Source: CAYRVX01 sp964642165 (GTDB lineage: Bacteria; Planctomycetota; Phycisphaerae; SM23-33). Taken from it: a stretch of 22,434 bases of DNA. How positions within the stretch are numbered: the first letter of the stretch is position 1; each line of letters begins with the position of its first letter. Shown here in pieces: positions 8,364 to 16,436 of this stretch. A program made the position numbers and the translations under genes. The stretch spans positions 1-22,434 of the forward strand of contig CAZXOC010000103.1 in NCBI GenBank assembly GCA_964642165.1, written 5' to 3'. A model generated the notes under the pieces. It was not told the origin of the DNA. It ran no database searches and saw nothing but the letters and a program-made list of their open reading frames with translations.

Positions 8364-10706
8364 TCAGCGAACCCCCGAGGCCGCCGCGCGGCGCGTGCGG
8401 CGCGGGGTGTCGTCCGCCGCCCGCCGCTTGCCCAACGTCAGTGTCACGGACGCACGGGTCGCGCGGTCGAACCGGAAGGCTGCGCGTGCGTTCGACACGC
8501 CGCTGCCGGCGGGCGGGTCGCTGGCGACCAGTTTCCTCCCTTCCAGCCACGGCTCGACGATCAGCGCCGCCAGGGGGCACGCCGCCACCTCGGTCACCTT
8601 GACGACGCGCTCGCCGCGGGCCTCGCGCCGGGTCCTCACCACGGTCCACGACGTCTTGCCTTCCAGGACGACGGGCGTGCGTATCTCCACGTACCGCCAG
8701 GAAGGCGGCAGGTGATCCCGGACGATGAACGTCGCGTCGGGGATCGAGTAGCGCACGCCGGCGAGCCGCTCGATCAGCAGCAGCAGGAGGCACCCGTCCC
8801 AGTTGTAGTACATCGAGCCCCACGGCTTGTAGCTCGGGTCCCAGCACTCCGGCGCGACGGGGAAGCCGTAGTCCTTGACCATCCCGCGGAGGTGTCCCAG
8901 CGTGCAGGTGACGGCCTCGGCGTCGCAGCCGTGGCGGAACATCCCCTCCACCGCCAGCCACGTGCTGATGGAGGACACCGCGAACACGCCGTTCTCCGGG
9001 GCGGTCGGCGGGCGGATCTCCAGCGGGACGGGCCCGAGGAAGCCGGCCTCGGCGTTCATCACCCACCGCCGGACCATGGCCCGGGCCCAGTCATCGGGCA
9101 TCTCGCGGCACATCAGCGACGCCAGGTGCCAGATGTCCATCCACTTCGTCCCCTTGCCGGCGTAGTAGTCCGGCCAGCGCCGGGACCACGGAGCCCGGAA
9201 TCGCCGGACCATGGCCGGCCGCATCGCCTTCCAGTGCGCCGCGTCCCGGGGCCTGCCGAGCGTCTCGGCCATTCTCGCCAGGGCGTCGAGCGCGTTGATC
9301 TCGATGCCGAAGCACGTCTGCGGGCCCGTCCAGTACAGCGGCCGGTACAGGTCGTCATAGACCTGCCGGAGGAAGTCCCGGTCGCCGGACTGCTCGTACT
9401 GCCGCCAGGCGAGCTCCACCGTGCCGACGAGGTTCATCCACACGCCGGGCGAGTACCACGCGATGCCGAAGTTGTCCGGCAGGGCATTGGACCTGTTCCG
9501 GAAGGGCAGCATGAACTTCCACGACAGCACGTTGCCCTGGCCGAAGGCCCGCTTGTCGGCGACCCACGCCCCCATGGCGGTGTAGGCCCACGAGTCCCAC
9601 AGGTGCAAGCCCATGAAGTTGTTGACGGCCGTCTGGGTGTGCGGGTACTGCTCCCAGCCTTTGCCCGTGTGCGTGAAGTACATGAAGTACAGCGACCAGA
9701 GGTAGTAGTACGTCTGGACCACGCGGTCGTCCGAGCAGCGGAAGTACGGGATCTGCCCGTTGAGCAGGTCGTTCATGTGCCTCGTCTTGGCCGCCAGGGC
9801 CCGGCGAGGGGACGACAGGAGCTTCCTCACCCGAGCAGCCGTCGGGCCGTACTCGTCGCCCATGGCGTAGGCCAGCACCAGGTCCTTGCCCGGCACGCAC
9901 GTGACCTGGAACGTGTAGACCTGCCGGCCCTCCGCGTCGCGCCGGATCGTGTGCGCGCCGCCGAGGTCCTGCGAGGCCGACAGGACCACGTGCAGGCCGT
10001 CGTACATCAGCCGCCCTTCCGCCGCGGGGACCTTCCAGGCGGGCTTGGTCATGATCGTCCCGCCTTCGATGACGTGGATCGCGTTGGCGGCGCGGTCGAA
10101 GGACGCGCGGGCCGTCCGCTTCCGGCTGAAGGCAACGGGCTCGTCGCCGTCGTGTCGCGGCAGGCGCCCGGTGTGGACGAAGCTGTGGCCGTCAAAGGTC
10201 AGCGTGACCGGCCTGGCGGACGTGATGATCGCGCAGAGCACGTCGTCGTTGGAGATGAACTTCGTCTCCTCGATCCGGACGCCGCCGACCTCGTAGGCGC
10301 ACACCTGCCGGTCCGGCCGCCAGATCATCTTCGAGGGCCTCGCCCGCGCGTGGCTCTTGCCGTCGAGGCTCACCCGCCCGACGGCGCCGCGGGTCCGCCG
10401 CCAGAACTCCCATCCCCACTTGTCGTGCCCCGTGCCGCCCGGACCGGTCACGATGCCGTGACCGCGCGCCCGCCCGTCGCGGAACATCGGGTGCGAGAAC
10501 CCCAGCGTTTCATGCTCCCGGATGCGCCACTTCGCATCCGCCGCCCCGCCGACGTAGTAGAGGTGGTTGCCCGCCAGGAACCCGTGCTGCTTGCCGGCGA
10601 TGTCCCTCGCGAGCATCCGGCAGTAGTCGGTGTAGGGGGGCCCCGGCGCCGCGCCGCACAAGCCGACGCAGCCCAGCAGCGCCCCCGTGCACCACAGCCG
10701 CCTCAT
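8364..10706 (-). CDS. Secreted six-hairpin glycosidase-like protein
   Basis: A 780-residue protein beginning with a Sec signal peptide (about 1-20). It has the layout of clan GH-G/GH-L-type enzymes: an N-terminal beta domain (about 50-300), a helix-rich (alpha/alpha)6 part (about 305-680) and a C-terminal beta domain (about 690-770). Aromatic- and acid-rich motifs fit a sugar-binding barrel: GLHLWDSWAY (366-375, Asp371 a candidate catalytic acid), NGVFAVSSISTWLAVEG, and PECWDPSYKPWGSMYYNWDG. The closest feel is GH63/GH37-like, but I cannot fix a family or substrate. ATG 10706 has AGGAGG about 9 bases upstream and lies 22 bases after the stop of the upstream sulfatase, so the two form an operon. 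The last 20 residues are very basic and may be a tail of no fixed structure. Export and linkage to a sulfatase suggest a sulfated glycan target. Confidence 0.75.
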   Translation of the reverse strand: MRRLWCTGALLGCVGLCGAAPGPPYTDYCRMLARDIAGKQHGFLAGNHLYYVGGAADAKWRIREHETLGFSHPMFRDGRARGHGIVTGPGGTGHDKWGWEFWRRTRGAVGRVSLDGKSHARARPSKMIWRPDRQVCAYEVGGVRIEETKFISNDDVLCAIITSARPVTLTFDGHSFVHTGRLPRHDGDEPVAFSRKRTARASFDRAANAIHVIEGGTIMTKPAWKVPAAEGRLMYDGLHVVLSASQDLGGAHTIRRDAEGRQVYTFQVTCVPGKDLVLAYAMGDEYGPTAARVRKLLSSPRRALAAKTRHMNDLLNGQIPYFRCSDDRVVQTYYYLWSLYFMYFTHTGKGWEQYPHTQTAVNNFMGLHLWDSWAYTAMGAWVADKRAFGQGNVLSWKFMLPFRNRSNALPDNFGIAWYSPGVWMNLVGTVELAWRQYEQSGDRDFLRQVYDDLYRPLYWTGPQTCFGIEINALDALARMAETLGRPRDAAHWKAMRPAMVRRFRAPWSRRWPDYYAGKGTKWMDIWHLASLMCREMPDDWARAMVRRWVMNAEAGFLGPVPLEIRPPTAPENGVFAVSSISTWLAVEGMFRHGCDAEAVTCTLGHLRGMVKDYGFPVAPECWDPSYKPWGSMYYNWDGCLLLLLIERLAGVRYSIPDATFIVRDHLPPSWRYVEIRTPVVLEGKTSWTVVRTRREARGERVVKVTEVAACPLAALIVEPWLEGRKLVASDPPAGSGVSNARAAFRFDRATRASVTLTLGKRRAADDTPRRTRRAAASGVR

Positions 10707-10728
10707 GCCGAAGACCCTCCTGCCCGCC

Positions 10729-12336
10729 TCACCAGGACGTCATCTTCCGGGCCCTCTCCAATCGCTCCAGGGCCGCCTCGTGGTCCTTGAGGCGCTTCTC
10801 TCGAAGGGCCAGCTTCTCTCGCAGCCCCTTGTCCTTCCCTCCGCCGGCCGCGATGCTCGCCCGAAGCCCGCGGATCTCCTCCCCGTCCCTCGCCAGGTAC
10901 CCGAGCAGCTCCTTCTTCCTGGCCGCACGCATGTCCTCGATGCTCTCGGCATCGACCGCCCGGAGGTAGTCGGCGAGCTTCTTGTGAAGCTCCGCGGCCT
11001 TGGCGGGCATCGACTGGGACAGGTCGTTGCTCTCGCCGATATCGTCGGCCAGGCGGAACAGGCGCACCTCGCCCGTATTGAGGTTCTTGATCAGCTTGTA
11101 GTCGCCGAGGCGGATCGCGCTCATCGGCACGTTGCCGTACCAGGGGAAGTGGAAGATGAGCCCCTCCGTGCCGCGTCGTACCTTGCCCGCGCTGCCCTTC
11201 TCGAACAGCGGGCGCAAGCTCCCGCCGTCGAGGCCGTCCGGCAGCGGCCTGGTGTTGCCGACCAGGTCGCCGATCGTGGCAAAGAAGTCCCACCCGGCGA
11301 TGGGGACGTCGCAGCGGGCGCCGGCCCGGACGCCCGGCCCGCGGACCACGGTCGGCACGCGGATGCCCCCTTCCCACAGGCCGGCCTTGCCGCCCCTCAG
11401 CGGGGCGTTGCCCCGAAAGCCGCCCCCGTTGTCCGACGTGTAGATGACGTAGGTGCTCTTCGCGATGCCCAGTTCGTCGAGCTTGTCCAGCAGCATCCCC
11501 AGGCCGGCGTCCAGGTCCTCGACCATCGCGGCGTACAGCAGGCCCCAAGCGTTGCGGGCGGGCGGCGGGTCGGCGTAGTCGCCCGGCGTGCACTTCCCGC
11601 CCCGCGGACGAGCCCTGCATCCGGCGATCGTCTGCTTCCGCGCACTGTGCTGAACGTGGACGGCGTAGTGCGAGACCTGCAGGAAGAACGGCCGCCGCGC
11701 CGCGGCGCATCGGGCCATGAAGGCGTTGGCACGCCTCGTCAGGCTGAAGATCCGCTTCGGGTCGTCCGCCGGCAGGGCCTGGCCCGCCTGCTTGGACAGC
11801 CAGTCCCCGTGCGCGTTGTTCGTGCCGCCGTCCGTCTCGTCGTACCCGGCGTGCTCGGGCGATCGCGGCGGGAAGCCCCACTTGCCGAAGTGCGCCGTCA
11901 CGTAGCGCGGGTCGGCCGCCTTGACCATCTGGGCGATGGACACCTCGTTCCTGCAGTCAATGCCCCGGACCTTCGCCAGGACGTCGTGGACCACCGTCTG
12001 CCTCAGCCGCGCCGGCGTCTTGCCGAACTGGATGCTCCCCCGCGTCGGCGTGCACGTCGGCGCGGGGGCGTAGGCGCTGGAGAAGACCATCCCCTGCCGC
12101 GCGAGCCTCTCGAGGGCGGGCGTACGGTAGAAGTCGCTCTTCGAGTCCGCCCGCCCGGCCATCATCCGCACGGACGTGTCGGTCCAGCCCTGGTCGTCGG
12201 TGAGGACGAGGAGGATGTTGGGCTTGCCGGCTGGCGCTGCGGCTGCACCGGCGACGGTCCGGGTCGCCCAGGCCGCGGCCCCGACGCCGAGGGCCCTCCT
12301 GAGGAAGCGGCGTCGCGTGGTGCGTGTTGTCCTCAT
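10729..12336 (-). CDS. Tat-exported formylglycine-dependent sulfatase with C-terminal coiled coil
   Basis: A family S1 sulfatase of 535 residues. The Tat signal is TTRRRFLRRALG with a hydrophobic run to about residue 35. Metal-binding Asp47 and Asp48 are in LVLTDDQGW. The active-site Cys95 is in C-T-P-T-R99, the sequence converted to formylglycine (core CxPxR, with Thr at the usual Ser). Further family residues are Lys152 (FGKWG), His223/His227 (SHYAVH), Asp302-Asn303 (SDNGGG) and Lys316. Residues about 470-530 are highly charged and alanine/leucine-rich, predicted coiled coil, an extension beyond the usual C-terminal subdomain. The substrate is not readable from sequence, but the co-transcribed glycosidase-like gene points to a sulfated polysaccharide. 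ATG 12336 gives the Tat motif at the correct place, although the ribosome site (GGGCGAAG) is weak. No sulfatase-maturating enzyme lies in the window. Confidence 0.92.
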   Translation of the reverse strand: MRTTRTTRRRFLRRALGVGAAAWATRTVAGAAAAPAGKPNILLVLTDDQGWTDTSVRMMAGRADSKSDFYRTPALERLARQGMVFSSAYAPAPTCTPTRGSIQFGKTPARLRQTVVHDVLAKVRGIDCRNEVSIAQMVKAADPRYVTAHFGKWGFPPRSPEHAGYDETDGGTNNAHGDWLSKQAGQALPADDPKRIFSLTRRANAFMARCAAARRPFFLQVSHYAVHVQHSARKQTIAGCRARPRGGKCTPGDYADPPPARNAWGLLYAAMVEDLDAGLGMLLDKLDELGIAKSTYVIYTSDNGGGFRGNAPLRGGKAGLWEGGIRVPTVVRGPGVRAGARCDVPIAGWDFFATIGDLVGNTRPLPDGLDGGSLRPLFEKGSAGKVRRGTEGLIFHFPWYGNVPMSAIRLGDYKLIKNLNTGEVRLFRLADDIGESNDLSQSMPAKAAELHKKLADYLRAVDAESIEDMRAARKKELLGYLARDGEEIRGLRASIAAGGGKDKGLREKLALREKRLKDHEAALERLERARKMTSW

Positions 12337-12382
12337 CTTCGCCCGTCCCGAAAACACTGCGAAAGGCTGCTGGGCTGCGGGT

Positions 12383-12411
12383 ATCATCGCACGCGGGGCG
12401 TGCCGCGGCAA
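12383..12411 (-). promoter_or_regulatory. Possible promoter for the minus-strand sulfatase operon
   Basis: TTGCCG (12411-12406), a 17-base spacer and GATGAT (12388-12383) sit in the 111-base region between the two divergent sulfatases. On the opposite strand TATCAT (12382-12387) overlaps the same bases and could be the -10 of the plus-strand sulfatase, without a good -35. The start would be near 12376. Confidence 0.3.
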
Positions 12412-12447
12412 TGCCGTCGCCGCGGGCGGTTGGCAAGGAGACGGCCG

Positions 12448-14208
12448 ATGAGCAAGGCGGTTTCGTGGAGTCGGCGCGGTTTTCTCAAGGCGATGGGCGC
12501 CGCTGCCGCCGCGTGCGCCGCGCCCTTGCCCAGGAAGGCCCGAGCCGGAGCCAGGCCCATGCGCCCGAATCTCGTGATCCTGTTCGTCGACGACATGGGC
12601 TACTCCGACGTGGGCTGCTTCGGCGGCGAGATCGAAACACCCAACCTCGACAAGCTGGCCGCCGGCGGCGTGCGGTGCACGCAGTTCTACAACACGTCGC
12701 GATGCTGCCCCGCCAGGGCGAGCCTGCTGACCGGGCTGTATGCCCACCAGGCCGGGATCGGCCACATGGTCTACCGCGACTACGGCGAGGGCTACCGCGG
12801 CAACCTCAACGACCGGTGCGTGACCTTCGCCGAGGTGCTTCGCGAGGCGGGCTACCAGACCATGCTCGTGGGCAAGTGGCACGCCGGCCACGAGCCCCAC
12901 TCCCGCCCCGAGGTGCGGGGCTTCGACCGCTTCACGGGCATCTATCCGCACATCGACAGCTACTGGAAGGTCCTTCGGGCCTGCGACGTCTACCGCGACA
13001 GGAAGCTCTTCATCCGGGCCGGCGAGAACCCGAAGAACCCGTACCGCCCGAACGAGGAGTTCTACACGACGGACTTCTTCACCGACGCGGCGATGGACTA
13101 CGTCGACCGGGCGCTGAGGGACCGGGCCAGGCCCTTCCTGCTGCACGTGTGCTACAACGTGCCGCACTTCCCGCTGGAGGCCCCCGACGAGCTGATCGAG
13201 AAGTACCGCGGCAAGTACCTCGGCGGTTGGGACAAGCTCCGCGAGACCAAGCTCGCGCGGATGAAGAAGCTGGGCATCGTCCCGGCGAAGGCGAAGCTGC
13301 CGCGCGTGCGGGGCTTCGAGAACCGCAAGATCCCCGGCTTCACGGGCGTGGGGATCGAGACGGACCCCCTGCCCGCGTGGGACTCCCTCGGCGACGAGGA
13401 CAAGCGAGAGCTCGACTTCCGCAGGGCGATCTACGCCGCCCAGATCGACCGGTTCGACTGGAACGTCGGGCGCCTCGTCGAGCACCTCCGACGGCGCGGC
13501 GCCCTGGACAACACACTCATCCTGTTCTTCTCCGACAACGGCTGCTCCGGCGAGATGGGCACGTTCGGCCTGAACTGGGGCAAGTTCACCCGCGCCAACT
13601 ACAAGCAGTGGCGCAAGAAGGGCGGATGGAGCGTCTCCCAGGGCCAGGGCTGGGCGAGCGGCTCCAACACCCCCCTGCGCAAGTACAAGAAGTTCGTCCA
13701 CGAGGGCGGAATCGCCTCGCCGTTCATCGCCCATTGGCCGGCGGGAATCAAGGCGGGCGGGCGGATCGTCCGCCGGCAGGTCTTCCACCTCATCGACGTC
13801 ATGCCGACGCTGTGCGAGCTCGCCGGGGCGACGTACCCGAAGGTCTATCGCGGCCGGGAGATCACCCCCGCCCAGGGCGTCAGCATGGTGCCCTGGCTCA
13901 CGGGCGCCGACGTCGAGGTCCGGCCGCGAACGCTCTACTGGCAGCACGAGAACCACGCCGCCATACGCCAAGGCGACTGGAAGCTGGTGACGACCGACGA
14001 CCGCAACGACGAGGCATGGGAGCTCTACGACCTGGGCGAGGATCGCGGCGAATCGGAGGACCTCGTCGCCGAGCGCCCCGAGGTAGCCGAGCGCCTGAAG
14101 CGCAAATGGCGCCGGTGGGCCGAGCAGGCGAACGTCCTGCCCTTCCCCGAGAAGCGCGCCCCCTCCAAGGGCGTCCCCTGGCCCCCTCGTCCCTGGCCCG
14201 AAAAGTAG
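12448..14208 (+). CDS. Tat-exported arylsulfatase (AtsA-like)
   Basis: A family S1 sulfatase of 586 residues. The Tat signal WSRRGFLKAMG is followed by an alanine-rich core ending near residue 33. Metal ligands Asp48 and Asp49 lie in LFVDDMGYSD. The formylglycine site is Cys86 in C-C-P-A-R90, the AtsA-like variant with Ala in place of Ser, followed by ASLLTG. Lys143 (GKWH), His240 (NVPHFP) and Asp363-Asn364 (SDNGCSGE) complete the active site. Spacing and the long C-terminal part (YDLGEDRGESEDL) match arylsulfatase A-like enzymes that release sulfate from esters, probably of a polysaccharide. ATG 12448 has AAGGAG 7 bases upstream. It diverges from the other sulfatase and differs enough in motif and length to suggest a different linkage. 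It ends 12 bases before the assembly gap, so its link to the GH127 gene is likely but not proven. Confidence 0.94.
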   Translation: MSKAVSWSRRGFLKAMGAAAAACAAPLPRKARAGARPMRPNLVILFVDDMGYSDVGCFGGEIETPNLDKLAAGGVRCTQFYNTSRCCPARASLLTGLYAHQAGIGHMVYRDYGEGYRGNLNDRCVTFAEVLREAGYQTMLVGKWHAGHEPHSRPEVRGFDRFTGIYPHIDSYWKVLRACDVYRDRKLFIRAGENPKNPYRPNEEFYTTDFFTDAAMDYVDRALRDRARPFLLHVCYNVPHFPLEAPDELIEKYRGKYLGGWDKLRETKLARMKKLGIVPAKAKLPRVRGFENRKIPGFTGVGIETDPLPAWDSLGDEDKRELDFRRAIYAAQIDRFDWNVGRLVEHLRRRGALDNTLILFFSDNGCSGEMGTFGLNWGKFTRANYKQWRKKGGWSVSQGQGWASGSNTPLRKYKKFVHEGGIASPFIAHWPAGIKAGGRIVRRQVFHLIDVMPTLCELAGATYPKVYRGREITPAQGVSMVPWLTGADVEVRPRTLYWQHENHAAIRQGDWKLVTTDDRNDEAWELYDLGEDRGESEDLVAERPEVAERLKRKWRRWAEQANVLPFPEKRAPSKGVPWPPRPWPEK

Positions 14209-14220
14209 ACGCCGTTCCGC

Positions 14221-14320
14221 NNNNNNNNNNNNNNNNNNNNNNNNNNNNNNNNNNNNNNNNNNNNNNNNNNNNNNNNNNNNNNNNNNNNNNNNNNNNNNNN
14301 NNNNNNNNNNNNNNNNNNNN
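14221..14320. other. Assembly gap (100 N)
   Basis: Exactly 100 N, the conventional placeholder for a scaffold join of unknown size. It stands between the plus-strand sulfatase and the GH127 gene. The true distance, and any gene, promoter or ribosome site in it, cannot be known from this window. Confidence 0.98.
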
Positions 14321-16414
14321 ATGCACAGCACCCCCCGGACCAAGACCCTCACCATCGCCGCCCTCGCCCTGCTTGCCGCCGGCTCGCCCGCCGCCGAGAA
14401 GCACGATTACCCGCTGGCGCCCGTGCCTTTCAGCAAGGTCGAGTTGGCCGACGACTTCTGGCTGCCGCGGCTCAGGACGCAGATCAAGGTCACCGTGCCG
14501 CACGCCCTGGAGCAGACCGCCCCCGCCGTCGAGAACCTGCGGCGCTGCGGCCACCTCCTGCACGGGCGCGGCGGGCCCAAGCCGTTCCCCCACCGCTTCG
14601 TCTCCTCGGACCTCTACAAGGTGATGGAGGGGGCGGCCTACCTGCTGACGATCGACCGGGACCCCCGGCTCGAGAAGCGCATGGACGAGATCATCGCCAT
14701 CATCGCCGACGCCCAGAAGGACGACGGCTACCTGTACGTCGCCCACATCTGCGGCATTGCGCGGCCCCGCGAGATGGGCCCGACCCCCTACTCCTGGGTC
14801 GTCCACAGCCACGAGCTCTACAACATGGGGCACATGTACGAGGGCGCCGCGGCCTACTACCGCGCCACCGGCAAGGACGCCTGGCTGAAGGTCGCCGAGA
14901 AGAGCGCCCGGCATATTCACAAGGTCTTCTTCGAGGGCGACCGGGCCTACCACGGCGGCAAGCCCATTCGCCAGGCGCCGGGGCACGAGGAGATCGAGCT
15001 GGCCCTCTGCAAGCTGTACCGCGTGACCGGCAGCCGGCTGTACCTCGACCTGGCGAAGAAGCTCCTGGACGTTCGCGGGGTGACCTACCGGCCGGAGGGC
15101 AAGGGCGTGATGTCGCCCACCTACGCTCAGCAGCACAAGCCGGTCGTCGAGCAGAGCCGGGCCGTCGGCCACGCCGTCCGAGCGGGCTACCTCTACGCGG
15201 GCATGGCCGACGTCAGCGCGCTGACCGGGGACAGGTCGTATGCCAAGGCGCTGGACCGCATCTGGCGCCACGTCGTCGACACGAAGATGCACATCACCGG
15301 CGGGATGGGAGCCGTCCGAGGCATCGAGGGCTTCGGGCCGGAGTACGTCCTGCCGAACAAGCAGGCCTACAACGAGACGTGCGCCGCCGTCGCGAACGTC
15401 TTCTGGAACGTCCGCATGTTCCTGCTGCACCAGGACGGCAAGTACTTCGACGTGGCCGAGGTCGCGCTGCTGAACAACGCCCTCGCCGGCGTGGCGATCA
15501 GCGGGGACCGGTTCTTCTACGTCAATCCGCTGGAGGCCGACGGGAAGACGAAGTTCAACCACCGCTCCGCCGGGCGGTCGCCGTGGTTCGGCTGCGCGTG
15601 CTGTCCGTCCAACATCGCGCGGCTGATTCCGCAGGTCCCCGGGTACATGTACGCGCACACGGACGAGGCCATCTACGTCACGCTGTACGGCGGCAACCGC
15701 ACGGTGGTGCCGCTGGCCGGCGGGGCGGTGAAGATCGAGCAGGCGTCGCGCTACCCCTTCGAAGGGCGCGTGGACATGACGATCACGCCGCGGAAGCCGC
15801 GGACGTTCGCACTGAAGCTTCGCATCCCCACCTGGGCACGCGGGAAGTTCGTGCCGGGCGCCCTGTACCGCTACGTCAACCGGGCGACCGGGGCATGGAC
15901 CGTCCAGGTGAACGGCCGACCGGTTCGCGCGCCGTTGGCGAAAGGCTTCGCCGTCGTCGAGCGGCGCTGGCAGGCCGGGGACAGGGTCCGGCTGGACCTC
16001 CCCATGCCCGTGCGGCTCAACGCGTGCATCGAGAAGGTCGAGGCCAACGTCGGCCGCGTCGCCGTGACCCGCGGGCCGCTCGTCTACTGCGCCGAGGAGG
16101 TCGACAACGCCGGGCCCGTGCAGCGGCTCTTTCTCCCGCGGCTCCCCGCGCCCGGCGACGTCGCGACCGCCGTCCTCCGCGACGGCCCGCTGAAGGGCGT
16201 CGTCCAAGTCCGTTTCCCGGCGAGGCGCGTCGGCGAGGACGGCAGCGCCGAACAGGCCCCCCTGTGCCTCGTGCCCTACTACGCCTGGAACAACCGCGGC
16301 GAGAAGTCCATGATCGTGTGGCTGCCCCGCACCGAGAAGCTCGCGCGGAGCGCCGCGGCAGGCGCCCGCGCACGCGAGGCTCGGGCGGCCGGGCGGGCGC
16401 TGCGGCCCGAGTGA
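14321..16414 (+). CDS. Secreted GH127-type beta-L-arabinofuranosidase (DUF1680 family)
   Basis: GH127 enzymes release beta-L-arabinofuranose with a zinc-bound cysteine nucleophile. Compared with Bifidobacterium HypBA1 as I remember it, the key residues align: Glu336 (GIEGFG) as acid/base, lying exactly 16 residues before Glu352 as in the reference, Glu352 and Cys354 (AYNETCA) and Cys427-Cys428 (FGCACCPSN), with Cys427 the nucleophile and the others zinc ligands. An alpha-helical barrel (about 40-440) is followed by beta domains. Residues 1-24 look like a Sec signal peptide, so it acts outside the cytoplasm. The product is 697 residues. The ATG is the first base after the gap, so an earlier start cannot be excluded, but the signal peptide makes this one reasonable. 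It may form an operon with the sulfatase before the gap. Related families GH137, GH142 and GH146 share parts of the fold, so the sugar specificity is a prediction. Confidence 0.88.
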   Translation: MHSTPRTKTLTIAALALLAAGSPAAEKHDYPLAPVPFSKVELADDFWLPRLRTQIKVTVPHALEQTAPAVENLRRCGHLLHGRGGPKPFPHRFVSSDLYKVMEGAAYLLTIDRDPRLEKRMDEIIAIIADAQKDDGYLYVAHICGIARPREMGPTPYSWVVHSHELYNMGHMYEGAAAYYRATGKDAWLKVAEKSARHIHKVFFEGDRAYHGGKPIRQAPGHEEIELALCKLYRVTGSRLYLDLAKKLLDVRGVTYRPEGKGVMSPTYAQQHKPVVEQSRAVGHAVRAGYLYAGMADVSALTGDRSYAKALDRIWRHVVDTKMHITGGMGAVRGIEGFGPEYVLPNKQAYNETCAAVANVFWNVRMFLLHQDGKYFDVAEVALLNNALAGVAISGDRFFYVNPLEADGKTKFNHRSAGRSPWFGCACCPSNIARLIPQVPGYMYAHTDEAIYVTLYGGNRTVVPLAGGAVKIEQASRYPFEGRVDMTITPRKPRTFALKLRIPTWARGKFVPGALYRYVNRATGAWTVQVNGRPVRAPLAKGFAVVERRWQAGDRVRLDLPMPVRLNACIEKVEANVGRVAVTRGPLVYCAEEVDNAGPVQRLFLPRLPAPGDVATAVLRDGPLKGVVQVRFPARRVGEDGSAEQAPLCLVPYYAWNNRGEKSMIVWLPRTEKLARSAAAGARAREARAAGRALRPE

Positions 16415-16415
16415 C

Positions 16416-16436
16416 GCCGGCGCCCGGGGCGCCGGC
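16416..16436. terminator. Perfect hairpin between converging GH127 and MMPL genes
   Basis: GCCGGCGCC (16416-16424) and GGCGCCGGC (16428-16436) form a 9-bp stem with a 3-base loop. It fills the 22-base gap between the two stop codons, leaving a single base. It has no T-run on either strand, so it may act with readers such as Rho or by blocking opposing transcription and decay. Confidence 0.55.

Noticed and set aside
8269..9066. In-frame upstream extension of the tandem metallo-beta-lactamase gene
   Set aside because: The extension overlaps the glycosidase-like gene on the same strand, and the Tat signal with GAGGAG before 8268 fixes the start.
8247..10790. An 847-codon plus-strand frame opposite the secreted glycosidase-like gene
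   Set aside because: No domain or signal is seen in it, while the opposite strand encodes a signal peptide, coherent motifs and a good ribosome site.
10687..12447. In-frame upstream extension of the plus-strand sulfatase
   Set aside because: It is antisense to the other sulfatase. The Tat signal and AAGGAG at 12435-12440 support ATG 12448.
12337..14355. In-frame upstream extension of the minus-strand sulfatase that runs through the N gap
   Set aside because: It is antisense to the plus-strand sulfatase and includes undefined bases; the Tat motif starts at 12336.
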